From JBAZOB01 sp041648895 (GTDB lineage Bacteria > Patescibacteriota > JAHJAL01), in NCBI GenBank assembly GCA_041648895.1, contig JBAZOB010000003.1, positions 1 to 60,551 of the forward strand: a stretch of 60,551 bases of DNA. The letters run 5' to 3'. Below, one piece after another: positions 1-9,469 of the stretch. Position numbers and translations under genes: made by a program. The notes beneath the pieces are model-generated. The model saw nothing but the letters and a program-made list of their open reading frames with translations, ran no database searches and was not told where the DNA came from. Within the stretch, counting starts at the first letter, position 1, and every line of letters starts with the position of its first letter.

Positions 1-599
1 TTAACCCAGACGGATTGATATTCGCCGGGGTTGAGAGTGATATTTTCATCACTTTGTGAATAAAAAGAGGCATGGTATCCGTCTTGGTTGTCATATTGCA
101 GATTGTCTTCAGCGGTGTTTTGGCTGGCGCCGGTCACTTCAATTTTCCAGAATACTCCCCAGTCTTCCATCCAGGTAATACCGTCAGCGACGGGTTGAAA
201 ATATTCTTGGTAGACGCCGTTTTCATTGGGAGCTTTGAGATAAAATTCGAAGGTGCCATATCCACCCGGTTTGACCTCGGTCTCTTTTAAGTTAGTGGTT
301 CGGTTGGCTGAAATCCAAGTGTGTTTGTAAAAGTTGGAGGTGCGATCAAGGGCGTGAGAGGTACCAAGGCGGATAGGATGATCGCCGGAATTGTACCAAG
401 TGGCGGTACCGGTATTTTTGAATTTAACCCAAACGGTGGTTATTTCCTCGGGACTGAGGTTTAAGTAAGTAGATTGTGAGTGCCAACTGGCGTGATAGTG
501 GGTGGGGTCCAGATCTGAATTATTAATTTTGGTGGTGGCGTGGGCGGTCAGGGGTAAAACGAGTAACATTGACAGTAGGGCGCCAAGTATTTTTTTCAT
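1..599 (-). CDS. Secreted protein with NBR1-like Ig domains, C-terminus cut by window edge
   Basis: The open frame starts at ATG 599 and runs leftward off the window, so about 199 residues are visible and the C-terminus is missing. It opens with a signal peptide (MKKILGALLSMLLVLPLTAH). Two copies of an Ig-like unit follow, each with a motif of the type NLSPEEITTVWVKFKNTG; the second starts again as ITLNPGEYQSVWV at the window edge. This pattern fits the NBR1-like Ig fold found in bacterial surface proteins. It is probably exported and may be surface-exposed. The domain call is pattern recognition; no specific function can be given. Confidence 0.6.
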   Translation of the reverse strand, partial: MKKILGALLSMLLVLPLTAHATTKINNSDLDPTHYHASWHSQSTYLNLSPEEITTVWVKFKNTGTATWYNSGDHPIRLGTSHALDRTSNFYKHTWISANRTTNLKETEVKPGGYGTFEFYLKAPNENGVYQEYFQPVADGITWMEDWGVFWKIEVTGASQNTAEDNLQYDNQDGYHASFYSQSDENITLNPGEYQSVWV

Positions 600-654
600 A
601 ATGCTCCTTTAGGTAATATTATTATTTATTTAATTTTATATTTTAAATTTAAAA

Positions 655-981
655 TTATTTCTTTGGTTTTTTCGTGCTAACGTCGATGATTTTTTCTTCA
701 GTTTGGGGTGGTTGATAATATTTTTTCAAGACCGATTCGGGGGTAAGTTTAACAATAAGATATGCACAGCCGGTCAAGACGGCGGCATCATCGATACTTC
801 CTAAAACTGGGATATAGTCGGTGATAAAATCAAAAGGTAATATTAGATAAAGGATAAAGGCGGTGATGGGTAGAAGTTTGGCTAGCCAAGGTACCTCTTT
901 GTCAAAGAGTAATTTAATGGGTAGGGCTAGGCTTTCAAAAAATTGGATGAATTGTGGTTTGACGGGTGGGTGGGAATTCAT
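655..981 (-). CDS. DUF1232 (YkvA-type) small membrane protein
   Basis: A 108-residue protein with one hydrophobic region around residues 35-80 containing LILPFDFITDYIPVLGSIDD, which matches the DUF1232 signature (PxDxxPdxiPvlGxxDD). A Lys-rich cytoplasmic tail follows. Its ATG overlaps the stop of the upstream PBP gene by one base (TAATG on the minus strand), so the two are probably co-translated. The family has no established biochemical role; the coupling to a peptidoglycan synthase is suggestive only. Confidence 0.75.
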   Translation of the reverse strand: MNSHPPVKPQFIQFFESLALPIKLLFDKEVPWLAKLLPITAFILYLILPFDFITDYIPVLGSIDDAAVLTGCAYLIVKLTPESVLKKYYQPPQTEEKIIDVSTKKPKK

Positions 982-3761
982 TATTGGACGGTTAGATTGA
1001 TACTTTTTTGTTTGGAATTACCAGCGTTATCAAAAGCGATGACTACAATGTTATAGTTGCCACTACCGGGGTAGGTCCAGGTGGTGGAAAATATATTGTT
1101 GGTGTGCGAACTGACCGTTGAGTAGGGAGTGGAATTAATTTTGTATTCAACCCGGTTGATACCGGTTTGATCGTCGGTGGCGGTGGCTTGGATAATATAG
1201 GGGAAATTGCTGGAACCGAGAGTGCCACCATTGGTGGGCGAATTTATGGTTAAGCTGGGGGCGCTAGTATCGGGTGTATTGGAAATGTTGATATCGACTG
1301 AATCGGAGGCGGATAGATCAAAGTTATCAATTAAATTGACGGCAAGGTGATGTTGGCCGGAATTGACGGAAGAAACATCGTATATCAACGAATATGGTTC
1401 CAAAGAGGTTTGGCCAATGGATGTGCCATCAAAATAGAATTCAATGGTTTTGACCCCGCCCGGGGCGTTGACGGTGGTGCTAATGTTTAGAATGCTATTG
1501 ATGGTCGAATTTTCCCCGGGGTAGGTGATGTTGATACTCGGTTTAATGGCGTCAAGAGTACATTTTTCGGTGGGTGGGGGGGAAGAAAGATTGGCACCGG
1601 CGGCCCAACCTTGGACTGGTTTTTCCCAGTTAGGGTCGTCGGGCATTTCGGAATGAATGACGCGGTAAACTTTTTCTTCGGTTAAATTGGCCGGAATACT
1701 ATCGTCGGCTAGTAAACCGTTGGATTTGCAGACGCGATAAATAGTCACGTCGCTGGAATATTCAGTTGGCTGGTGCCAGGAGGCGCCGAGGTCAGTATTG
1801 GTTGGTGAACCGGTGACCGGCTTCTGATTGGAGTATTTATCGACGCTGATACTAACGATGCCGTCGGGTTTATCAAATTGTTCAATCGGGGTATTGTCGA
1901 GAAGGTAATGCATGTATTCATTCCAGATGGGAGCGGCAATGTAGACGCCGGTTTCCCCGTACATGGAGGTATTGTCATTATTACCTGTCCAGACGCCGGT
2001 TACTACCGATGGGGTGTATCCCAATGTCCAACCATCTCGAAATTCATCGGTGGTACCGGTTTTGGCAGCTACCGGACGGTCACCAAGTTGCAGGGGACTA
2101 GTGGAGCCAAAAGTGGGGGTGCGGGCGACATTGTCGGATAAAACGTTGGTGATTAGATAGGCAACTGGTTCGGGAAATATTTCTTTTTGATTTTGATTCT
2201 TTTGTTCTTCCGTCCATTCCTCCAGAATATTGTTATTGGCATCGGTGATTTTTAAAATGCTAGAAACCGGATTATATTTACCTTTATTGGCGAGGGTAGC
2301 GTAGGCGTTGGTTAGTTCAAGTAATTTGACTTCACCGCCACCCAATACTAGAGATAATCCATAGCGGTCCGGGTCGTTCAAGGATTCGATACCCATGTCG
2401 TTGGCTATTTTGATAGTTTTTTCCAGACTGACCAAAGCCAGCATTTTGACGGCGGGGATATTGAGGGAGTTTTGCAGGGCGGTGCGGATGGTGACTGGTC
2501 CACGAGTGGCTTTGTCATAGTTATCGGGGGCGTAACCGCCACCAAAATCGGTTTTTAAGTCATAGAGAGTACTGCCGGGAAACCATTTATCCATAAAGCC
2601 AATCGCGTAAACAAATGGTTTAAATGATGATCCGGGCTGACGTTTGGCAGTGGCCACGTTGACGTTACCGTCGTTGTCGGTATCCCAGTAGTTTCGGGAG
2701 CCGACCATTACTAATATTTGGCCGGTTTTGGGGTCAATGGAAACGAGGGCGGCATTGTTGGCGTTGAAGTTAATCGCGTTGGCGTCGGCATGGCGGGTGA
2801 GAATTTCCTGTGCTTTGTTTTGTTTATCTAAGTCGAGGGTGGTAATAATGGTTAAACCGCTTTCTTCGATTTCCTTTTGGGTATATTTTTGTTCCAGCTG
2901 TTCCAGGACATAGAAGACAAAATGTGGGGCCTGAATATTTTCCTGGCGACGTTTGAATTGAATTTGTTCGCTTAGGGCTTCGTCGAGCTGTTGTTGATCA
3001 ATATAGCCGAGCTCGTGCATCTGTCCCAGAATCCAGTGGTGACGCTGTGATAGTTCGTCGGTGTGATTACCGTAGGGCGAATAGTATGATGGGGCTTGAA
3101 TAATGGCGGCCAAAACCGCGCCTTCAGCGATGGTCAAATCTTGGACATTCTTGTCGAAATATATTTCGCTGGCCGCTTGGACACCGTAGGCGGTACTACC
3201 AAAAGGAATTTCGTTGAGGTATATCTGCAATATTTCTTCTTTGGAGAGGCGCTGTTCGATTTCGATGGATAGGATTAGCTCTTTGATTTTGCGGGTATAT
3301 GTCTTTTCACTGGTTAGCATGGTGTTTTTTACTAGTTGTTGGGTAATGGTGCTGGCACCCTCACCATAGATATCGCGGTTGAGTAGATTATTGAGGACAG
3401 CGCCCAGGAAACGGCGGGGATTAAAACCAATATGTTGGTAAAAATCGCGATCTTCGGTTGTGATCATGGCATCTTTGAGATGCTTGGGCATATCGTCGAT
3501 GGATACTAGAGTCCGTTGGATGTCACCGTGAACTTCATAGAGCAACTTTTCATTACGGTCGTATATTTTGGTAGATTGAGCTATTTGTCTTTCCTGCAGC
3601 TTGGAGGGATCGGGGAGTTCTGATGATAAACTATAAAAAAGAATGGAGGTGGCTAAAATGGTCAGAGAAAACAGAAATAAGGCAATTTGCCACACCCATT
3701 TGAAGACGCTTGATACAATCATATATTTTTTATTCATATGGTTAATATTATCAATTTTCAT
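981..3761 (-). CDS. Class A penicillin-binding protein (PBP1A family) with C-terminal Ig-like domains
   Basis: A bifunctional peptidoglycan synthase of 926 residues. A transmembrane anchor lies near residues 15-40. The GT51 glycosyltransferase follows with EDRDFYQHIGF, GEGASTITQQLVKN and EIEQRLSKEEILQIYLNEI. The transpeptidase has the SxxK motif in RQPGSSFKPF, SLN as SxN, and KTGTT. Roughly 200 residues at the C-terminus form two Ig-like repeats rich in Asn, Thr and Ser, which may bind the wall or other surface polymers. Start choice is uncertain. ATG 3761 overlaps a minus-strand TATAAT (3765-3760), so if that is the -10 box the real start would be ATG 3737 (MNKKYMIVSS), just before the membrane anchor. 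No clear ribosome binding site is seen for either. Confidence 0.92.
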   Translation of the reverse strand: MKIDNINHMNKKYMIVSSVFKWVWQIALFLFSLTILATSILFYSLSSELPDPSKLQERQIAQSTKIYDRNEKLLYEVHGDIQRTLVSIDDMPKHLKDAMITTEDRDFYQHIGFNPRRFLGAVLNNLLNRDIYGEGASTITQQLVKNTMLTSEKTYTRKIKELILSIEIEQRLSKEEILQIYLNEIPFGSTAYGVQAASEIYFDKNVQDLTIAEGAVLAAIIQAPSYYSPYGNHTDELSQRHHWILGQMHELGYIDQQQLDEALSEQIQFKRRQENIQAPHFVFYVLEQLEQKYTQKEIEESGLTIITTLDLDKQNKAQEILTRHADANAINFNANNAALVSIDPKTGQILVMVGSRNYWDTDNDGNVNVATAKRQPGSSFKPFVYAIGFMDKWFPGSTLYDLKTDFGGGYAPDNYDKATRGPVTIRTALQNSLNIPAVKMLALVSLEKTIKIANDMGIESLNDPDRYGLSLVLGGGEVKLLELTNAYATLANKGKYNPVSSILKITDANNNILEEWTEEQKNQNQKEIFPEPVAYLITNVLSDNVARTPTFGSTSPLQLGDRPVAAKTGTTDEFRDGWTLGYTPSVVTGVWTGNNDNTSMYGETGVYIAAPIWNEYMHYLLDNTPIEQFDKPDGIVSISVDKYSNQKPVTGSPTNTDLGASWHQPTEYSSDVTIYRVCKSNGLLADDSIPANLTEEKVYRVIHSEMPDDPNWEKPVQGWAAGANLSSPPPTEKCTLDAIKPSINITYPGENSTINSILNISTTVNAPGGVKTIEFYFDGTSIGQTSLEPYSLIYDVSSVNSGQHHLAVNLIDNFDLSASDSVDINISNTPDTSAPSLTINSPTNGGTLGSSNFPYIIQATATDDQTGINRVEYKINSTPYSTVSSHTNNIFSTTWTYPGSGNYNIVVIAFDNAGNSKQKSINLTVQ

Positions 3762-3797
3762 TATACTATAATATGTAACGGGAGGATATTAACTTTA

Positions 3798-3978
3798 ATT
3801 ACAAATTACAAATGACTAATTGCATTAGCCATATATCATTTATTTTAATTATTGGCAGCAAATGTATTGCCGGTGGTGTTAATGTGGATCTGTCTAATAA
3901 TGGTAAGTTTTATGGCTAGCCATATAATTAAAATAAATGATATATGGCTAATGCAATTAGTCATTTGTAATTTGTAAT
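3798..3978. repeat. Long palindromic element, copy 1 of 3
   Basis: The two arms are perfectly complementary over 54 bp (3798-3851 with 3925-3978). The inner core (about 3829-3946) recurs at 5213-5430 and 57870-58060 and includes TGGCAGCAAATG, GTCTAATAATGGTAAG and the self-palindrome ATGGCTAGCCAT. The outer arm sequence differs from the other copies. It fills the gap between the PBP gene and tyrS. It could be a non-autonomous mobile repeat or a structured RNA; no coding potential is seen. Confidence 0.85.
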
Positions 3979-3996
3979 TTGTCATTAATTATTTTT

Positions 3997-5217
3997 ATGA
4001 AAAAAATATTAGAATTAAAAAAATGGGTGGGGGAGCGGGCGGAACAAATTATTGGTTGGGATGAACTGGAAAAAAAGATTAAAGCTGGTCAGAAAATAAA
4101 GATTAAATATGGCGCTGATCCCAGCAAACCGGATTTGCATTTGGGACACGCGGTGGAGCTGCGAGTCATGCGTAAATTTCAAGATCTCTTGGACGCCGAG
4201 GTCCAGTTTTTGATTGGTGATTTCACGGGCCGGATTGGCGATCCGAGTGGCAAGTCCAAGGCGAGGCAAGTTTTGGATCAAACCGAAGTGAAAGCCAATG
4301 CTTTGTCCTACGCAGCGGCGGTGTTTAGGATTTTGGATTCAGACAAAACGTCAATCTGGGCCAATGGTACCAAATTGCCTTTTGTGAAAGATTGCCAGGG
4401 AGGCTGGTGGGATGAGATGAAATTGAATGATTTTTTGTCCTTGTTGACATTGGTGACTCACGCTAAATTGATTGATCGGGATATGTTTCAGGAGCGGATC
4501 AAAAATGGACAAGAAATTTACATGCATGAAATGATGTATCCCATTTTGCAAGGCTATGATTCAGTCATGATGGAATCTGATTTGACAATTGTGGGGACGG
4601 ATCAATTGTTTAACGAATTGATGGGCCGATTTTTCCAGGAAAAATTTGATCAAATTCCGCAAGCCATTATTACGGTGCCGTTACTGTTGGGGACGGATGG
4701 GCATGAAAAAATGAGTAAGTCACTGGGAAATTATATTGGTTTAGAAGATAAACCGAGCCAGATGTATGGCAAGGCGATGTCAATTCCGGATGAGTTGATA
4801 GTTGGTTGGGCCAAATTGGCGACTGATCTGGATTATAAATTGTTAGCCAAAGAGTTGGATCAGGGTTCAAACCCGCGTGATATTAAAGCGCGGGTGGCTT
4901 CCGATATTGTGCGACTATATTATAATGAAGACGAGGCGGAAATAGCAGCGACGGAGTTTAATCGGGTTTTTTCACGAAACGAAGAACCGGAAGAGATGTT
5001 GGAAATTAAGTTTTTGTCTGGTCAATCGATCAATTTGCTTGATTGTTTAACTGATCATAAATTGGTGGCATCGAAAACTGATGGGCGGCGGATGATTGAG
5101 CAGGGGGCGGTGAAAATTGATGGCGACAAAATCCTGGATGTGAATTATTCATTTGTTCCAGTCGATAAGAGTGTGCTGCGGGTGGGGAAAAGGCGTTGGG
5201 CGAGGTTTGTTTTATAA
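3997..5217 (+). CDS. tyrS: Tyrosyl-tRNA synthetase
   Basis: Charges tRNA-Tyr with tyrosine in the cytoplasm; 406 residues. The class I HIGH-like motif is in KPDLHLGH (about residues 45-51) and the KMSKS loop is in GHEKMSKSLGN. Residues near 85 read FLIGDFTGRIGDPSGKS, typical of the TyrRS branch with this sequence type. An S4 RNA-binding domain ends the protein (DGRRMIEQGAVKIDGDKI). The ATG at 3997 was chosen because the open frame upstream to a TTG at 3979 lies inside the palindromic repeat and adds only six residues before MKKILELKK. The stop lies in the left arm of the next palindrome. Confidence 0.95.
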   Translation: MKKILELKKWVGERAEQIIGWDELEKKIKAGQKIKIKYGADPSKPDLHLGHAVELRVMRKFQDLLDAEVQFLIGDFTGRIGDPSGKSKARQVLDQTEVKANALSYAAAVFRILDSDKTSIWANGTKLPFVKDCQGGWWDEMKLNDFLSLLTLVTHAKLIDRDMFQERIKNGQEIYMHEMMYPILQGYDSVMMESDLTIVGTDQLFNELMGRFFQEKFDQIPQAIITVPLLLGTDGHEKMSKSLGNYIGLEDKPSQMYGKAMSIPDELIVGWAKLATDLDYKLLAKELDQGSNPRDIKARVASDIVRLYYNEDEAEIAATEFNRVFSRNEEPEEMLEIKFLSGQSINLLDCLTDHKLVASKTDGRRMIEQGAVKIDGDKILDVNYSFVPVDKSVLRVGKRRWARFVL

Positions 5218-5430
5218 TTACGAATGAAAAATTACAAATTACAAATAATGAATTGCATTGGTCATATATCATTTATTTTAATTAATGGCAGCAAATGTTT
5301 GGCCGGGTGGTGTGAATGTGGAACTGTCTAATAATGGTAAGTTTTATGGCTAGCCATATAATTAAAATAAATGATATATGACCAATGCAATTCATTATTT
5401 GTAATTTGTAATTTTTCATTCGTAATTATA
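5213..5430. repeat. Long palindromic element, copy 2 of 3
   Basis: Perfect inverted arms of 72 bp (5213-5284 with 5359-5430), the longest of the three copies. The core matches copies 1 and 3 (ATCTG/ACTGTCTAATAATGG region and ATGGCTAGCCAT), but the outer arms carry their own sequence that is nevertheless fully self-complementary. The left arm includes the tyrS stop codon and the right arm ends six bases before argS. Confidence 0.87.
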
Positions 5431-5435
5431 AATAT

Positions 5436-7163
5436 ATGAATTATATTTGGTCAAAATTTAGAACCGAAGTAGTTGATTATTTAAAGAAACAAGGAATAGC
5501 GGAAGACAAAATGGTGTTGGAAACGCCGCCGGCGGGGGTGCGGGGTCATTTGGCTTTTGCTTGTCATGTTTTGGCGCGGGAATATAAAAAGAATCCGGCG
5601 AACATCGCGGCCGAAATTGCTGGTAATTTTGCCAATACTAATGGTGGTTTGGTTGGTGAAGTGGTCGCGACTGGTCCTTATGTTAATTTTCTGGTTGACG
5701 GCCGGGTATTTTTGCCTTTTTTACAAACCGAATTGGATGCTGGTAAAGATATGTACGGTAGTCTACCGGCGCAGGGACAAAAAATTGGGATTGAGTTCGT
5801 GCAACCTAATACCAATAAAGCGCTGAGTATTGGCCATGCTCGCAATGCTTCTTTGGGTTGGAGCATGAGTCAGGTGTTGAAATTTGCTGGTTATGAGGTG
5901 GTGCGGATCAACTTGTTTAATGATCGAGGGGTACATATATGTAAATCAATGTTGGCCTATCAGAAATGGGGTAATAATTCGACACCAGCCGATGAGGGTT
6001 TAAAACCGGATCACTTTGTTGGTAAATATTATGCCATGTTTACCCAAAAATCAGTGGCCGACGAGTCTTTGGAAAAAGAGGCGCAGGTCATGTTGAAAAA
6101 ATGGGAAGAAGGTGATAATGAGGTGCTGGCGTTATGGAAAAAAATGACTAAATGGTTTTATGAAGGCGTGGAAGAAACTTTTCGGCGTTATGGGATAGAA
6201 TATGATCAAATCTATTATGAGTCCGATTTGTATCAACATGGTAAAGAGATTATCGAAAAGGCTCTAAAAAAGGGTTATTGCTATCGTCTGGCGGATGGAG
6301 CGATTGAGGTGGATTTGGAAGCGAAACAATTGGGTAAAAAAATTCTCCAGCGTCGGGACGGCACTTCAGTCTATATCGTGCAGGATCTGTATTTAGCCAA
6401 AAAGAAATTTGCTGATTTGCAGCTAGATTGGTCAATATATGTAGTGGCCGATGAGCAGAAATATCATTTTGATGTTTTGTTTGAGTTGTTGGATAAATTT
6501 GAGATTGTTGATCGCGAGAAGAATTACCATTTGGCTTACGGCATGGTCAATCTGAAAAGTGGTAAAATGAGTTCCCGCCGCGGTACGGTGGTTAAAATGG
6601 ATGATCTATTGGATGAGTTGCATATTTTGGCCAAAGAACAGATTGCTATTCGGGAAGCTGATTTGCCGGCGATGGAATTAGACAAGCGAGCGGAGAAAAT
6701 CGCGCAGGCAGCGATGAAATATAATCTTTTAAATCAAGATAAGAATCGAGTGATTCTGTTTAATAAAGAGGAAGCGATTAAATTTGAGGGAGATACCGGA
6801 CCTTACTTATTGTATACCTATGCCCGGGTGATGAGCATCTGGCAGAAATCTGGTTTGGATGCCTGGCCGGCGGTGGATTGGAGTCAATTTGTTGGTAGTG
6901 ATGAGTATCTGGAAATTATGACCCAGCTGGCGCGTTTTAGTACCGTCATCAAAAAAGTAGCCGAAGAATATAATCCGGCTATTTTAGCTAAATATTTGTA
7001 TACTCTGGCCCAATTGTACAACAGTTACTATCACCACCGGCGAATTTTAGATGCCAAGGATGAGATTGATCGGCAATCTGGTTTGGTTTTGTCTTTGGCG
7101 GTGGCGCAGATTTTGCGGATTGGGCTTTCTTTGATGGGAATTGAAGTAGTGGAAAAGATGTAA
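5436..7163 (+). CDS. argS: Arginyl-tRNA synthetase
   Basis: Charges tRNA-Arg; 575 residues, the usual ArgRS length. The N-terminal Arg-tRNA synthetase domain is followed by the HIGH-type motif in NKALSIGHARN and, near residue 375, by LKSGKMSSRRGTVV, the ArgRS form of KMSKS. The C-terminal DALR anticodon-binding domain contains GDTGPYLLYTYARV. It lies directly after tyrS in the same direction, separated only by the palindromic repeat, so any co-transcription would pass through that hairpin. Confidence 0.96.
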   Translation: MNYIWSKFRTEVVDYLKKQGIAEDKMVLETPPAGVRGHLAFACHVLAREYKKNPANIAAEIAGNFANTNGGLVGEVVATGPYVNFLVDGRVFLPFLQTELDAGKDMYGSLPAQGQKIGIEFVQPNTNKALSIGHARNASLGWSMSQVLKFAGYEVVRINLFNDRGVHICKSMLAYQKWGNNSTPADEGLKPDHFVGKYYAMFTQKSVADESLEKEAQVMLKKWEEGDNEVLALWKKMTKWFYEGVEETFRRYGIEYDQIYYESDLYQHGKEIIEKALKKGYCYRLADGAIEVDLEAKQLGKKILQRRDGTSVYIVQDLYLAKKKFADLQLDWSIYVVADEQKYHFDVLFELLDKFEIVDREKNYHLAYGMVNLKSGKMSSRRGTVVKMDDLLDELHILAKEQIAIREADLPAMELDKRAEKIAQAAMKYNLLNQDKNRVILFNKEEAIKFEGDTGPYLLYTYARVMSIWQKSGLDAWPAVDWSQFVGSDEYLEIMTQLARFSTVIKKVAEEYNPAILAKYLYTLAQLYNSYYHHRRILDAKDEIDRQSGLVLSLAVAQILRIGLSLMGIEVVEKM

Positions 7164-9263
7164 TTATTTTATAATGACTGAATATATTTTGTTATCAGCC
7201 AAGAGGTAGATGGTGTTTATTTTTTCATTGACGACAAAATAGTCGATATCACCCAGGTTATCACCAACGACTTGCTGAATGTATGAACCATCATCTTTTT
7301 TAAATTGTAAAATACGTTTGTTGTTGGGATCAGAGATATAGATAAAGTCGGAGTCTTCGTCGGTATAAATATGATTGGGATTAGATAGGGTGCTATATGG
7401 TTCAGGCAGGCCGGATAATTTATATTCGGATGCTTCCCCTTTGATGAATTTAATTATATTGCCGTCCGATTTGAGAACATATATCGCGCCATCGATGGCG
7501 AGTGAGGTGGCGTTGGAGAGGTCCAGGGCGCCGGCATTGACAATGTAATCACTGGCGGTGGAATAACTGGTGCCACCCAAGGTGGAATATTTAAAGATTT
7601 GATTGGCGGCGGGAGATAAAAGGTAGAGGTTGTCATAGTAGGTGGCGAGGCTAACGGCTGGTTGCCAGGCTGAATCGAGGGTGGAAATATCGATCAGGGT
7701 ATTGCCGCTGGGGTCAAACTTTTGCATCAGTCCCTGGTGGTAAAAGATTAGATTGGTCGAGTTGTTGGCTAGTGAAGCATCAACGAAGTTGTTGATGTCA
7801 AAGCCGGTGATGTTGGTGATTTTACCACTGGTAAAATTGATGCTGGCGATATCGTGGGCAAAACTATAGAGATTGTCATCGATCCGGAAGAGGCCATGGT
7901 ATTTTTCTTCAGAAATACTGCTTAGATCGGCCAATGGCTCATTGGTGTTGAGGCGGGATATCTGGTCAACTCCGTCAAGTTTGGAATAGATATTATTGTT
8001 GAGGGAAGTTATTTCTTCACTAAAAAATGGCGATGACTCAATTGATGCCAATAGTTCAAGGGCTTCTGAATATTTACTTTTAGCCCCATTGTTGTCGCCA
8101 ACAATCATGGCATTGTCGGCCTGGCTGGCTAGATCATCGGCTTGGGTCAGAATATTGTCAACGGAATTCTTTTTGTTGTTTAAATTTTGGCGGTTGCGAA
8201 TATAGGTAATACTGAAACCTAAAATGATAATTAGAATAATAATGGCGCCGGCAATATAGTATTGTTTTTGGCCGGGTTTTTGGTTTATTTTTTGGAGCAA
8301 GTTGGTTTTGGTATCGAGGCGGCGCGGAGTTTTAGTTGGTTTGCCGTGTTTAATCACGGGGGCTTTTTTGGGTTTTCTTTGATTGTGATTATCCTGATTT
8401 TCTGTTTTGGGTTGGGAGCGAGCAGCGATTTTTTTGGTGATTTTGTTGATAGAAGCGCCAATTTGAGCAAAGAAATTTCTTGCTTGTTCAGTAATGACGG
8501 AGAATTTAGTGCCTTCATTCTTTTTATCTTGAAGAATAACTTCTTCGGGTTGGGGTTTGACTACTTCTTTGGCTAGTTTTTCTTCAGTGGTGGCTTCCAT
8601 CATAATCGTACCAATGCTGCGAATGTTTTCTTGAGCCAGGATACGGGCAATCTCCGCCACACAAGTGGTAGGATTGTGTTGGACTGCTAAACGGCGTAGG
8701 CGATCGAGAGAGATATTATTGAACAGTTGCTCGGTGGAAATGATAATGCGATCGCCAAGAATCATTTTGCCGCTGGAGATGTTAACAAAAGTGTTCAGTG
8801 GGTGTTTATCTTCATTTTTATCTGACAAGCCTTCGGTAATGTGGCTGATAATTTTATTTCTTATCAAAAAAGCCTCACAAGTTCCGGTTTGGGTGAGGTG
8901 AATATCGTGATTGCTGACGACGGCGATGACGGCGTTAAGGTTGTCTATCCAATGAGAATTACCTTGTTCGGCAGCTTCGGCCAAACTTTCATTGACGTAG
9001 CGGAGAGCAATTTCTAAAGAAGTGAGTGGATCATCGAGATTCTTGTAGTAATTTTTGATAGTCGCTTCAACGATGGTATCAAATATTTTTTGGGAATCTT
9101 TTTGGGGGTGATGAATATCGAGGACGAAGAATAAACAACCATGGTTTTTTTGGGAGGTCTTACTGGGAACATAATGTTCAACATGAGTTAGGTGGTCCTG
9201 TCCGGATAACTTACTATAAAGTTTACCGATGCGAACAGTTTTATGTTCTGGTTGCTTTTTCAT
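7164..9263 (-). CDS. Membrane protein with PP2C-like N-domain and beta-propeller-like C-domain
   Basis: A 699-residue protein. Residues about 25-230 resemble a PPM/PP2C phosphatase fold: FFVLDIHH sits where the first metal-binding Asp would be, and DNLNAVIAVVSNHDIHLTQTG resembles the core strands. The metal site looks degenerate. A basic linker (about 280-330) leads to one membrane span (YYIAGAIIILIIILGFSITY, about 335-355), then a short coiled coil and roughly 280 residues of repeats such as SDFIYISDPNNKRILQFKK, typical of NHL or six-bladed propellers. The likely topology is a cytoplasmic phosphatase-like domain and an external propeller. It is convergent with argS, with no spacing. Function unknown. 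Confidence 0.65.
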   Translation of the reverse strand: MKKQPEHKTVRIGKLYSKLSGQDHLTHVEHYVPSKTSQKNHGCLFFVLDIHHPQKDSQKIFDTIVEATIKNYYKNLDDPLTSLEIALRYVNESLAEAAEQGNSHWIDNLNAVIAVVSNHDIHLTQTGTCEAFLIRNKIISHITEGLSDKNEDKHPLNTFVNISSGKMILGDRIIISTEQLFNNISLDRLRRLAVQHNPTTCVAEIARILAQENIRSIGTIMMEATTEEKLAKEVVKPQPEEVILQDKKNEGTKFSVITEQARNFFAQIGASINKITKKIAARSQPKTENQDNHNQRKPKKAPVIKHGKPTKTPRRLDTKTNLLQKINQKPGQKQYYIAGAIIILIIILGFSITYIRNRQNLNNKKNSVDNILTQADDLASQADNAMIVGDNNGAKSKYSEALELLASIESSPFFSEEITSLNNNIYSKLDGVDQISRLNTNEPLADLSSISEEKYHGLFRIDDNLYSFAHDIASINFTSGKITNITGFDINNFVDASLANNSTNLIFYHQGLMQKFDPSGNTLIDISTLDSAWQPAVSLATYYDNLYLLSPAANQIFKYSTLGGTSYSTASDYIVNAGALDLSNATSLAIDGAIYVLKSDGNIIKFIKGEASEYKLSGLPEPYSTLSNPNHIYTDEDSDFIYISDPNNKRILQFKKDDGSYIQQVVGDNLGDIDYFVVNEKINTIYLLADNKIYSVIIK

Positions 9264-9378
9264 ATTCGAACAGCCCTCGTTGGTAGTATAAAATTATACA
9301 TTATAATTATATACATAAAACAACATAAAAGTTAAAGGTTAGCTAGATAATATTTTTACGCATGTGTTAATAATGGAC

Positions 9379-9469
9379 AAATAAATTATGAATTATAAAT
9401 GACAATATTGTAGGGGCGGGTTTGAAACCCGCCCCTACAATATTGTCATTTATAATTCATAATTTATTT
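9379..9469. repeat. Perfect palindrome containing a GC-rich REP-type core
   Basis: Two 45-bp arms around one central base. The inner part (TAGGGGCGGGTTTG and its complement) is the same family as repeats at 42941-42984 and 56251-56280. The outer AT-rich part resembles the arm words of the long palindromes. It overlaps the last codons of mutM. Confidence 0.85.

Noticed and set aside
7454..7636. Small Pro/Thr-rich minus-strand ORFs inside large genes (also 1043-1231 and 1745-1978)
   Set aside because: They lie fully inside well-supported genes in another frame and show only composition effects.
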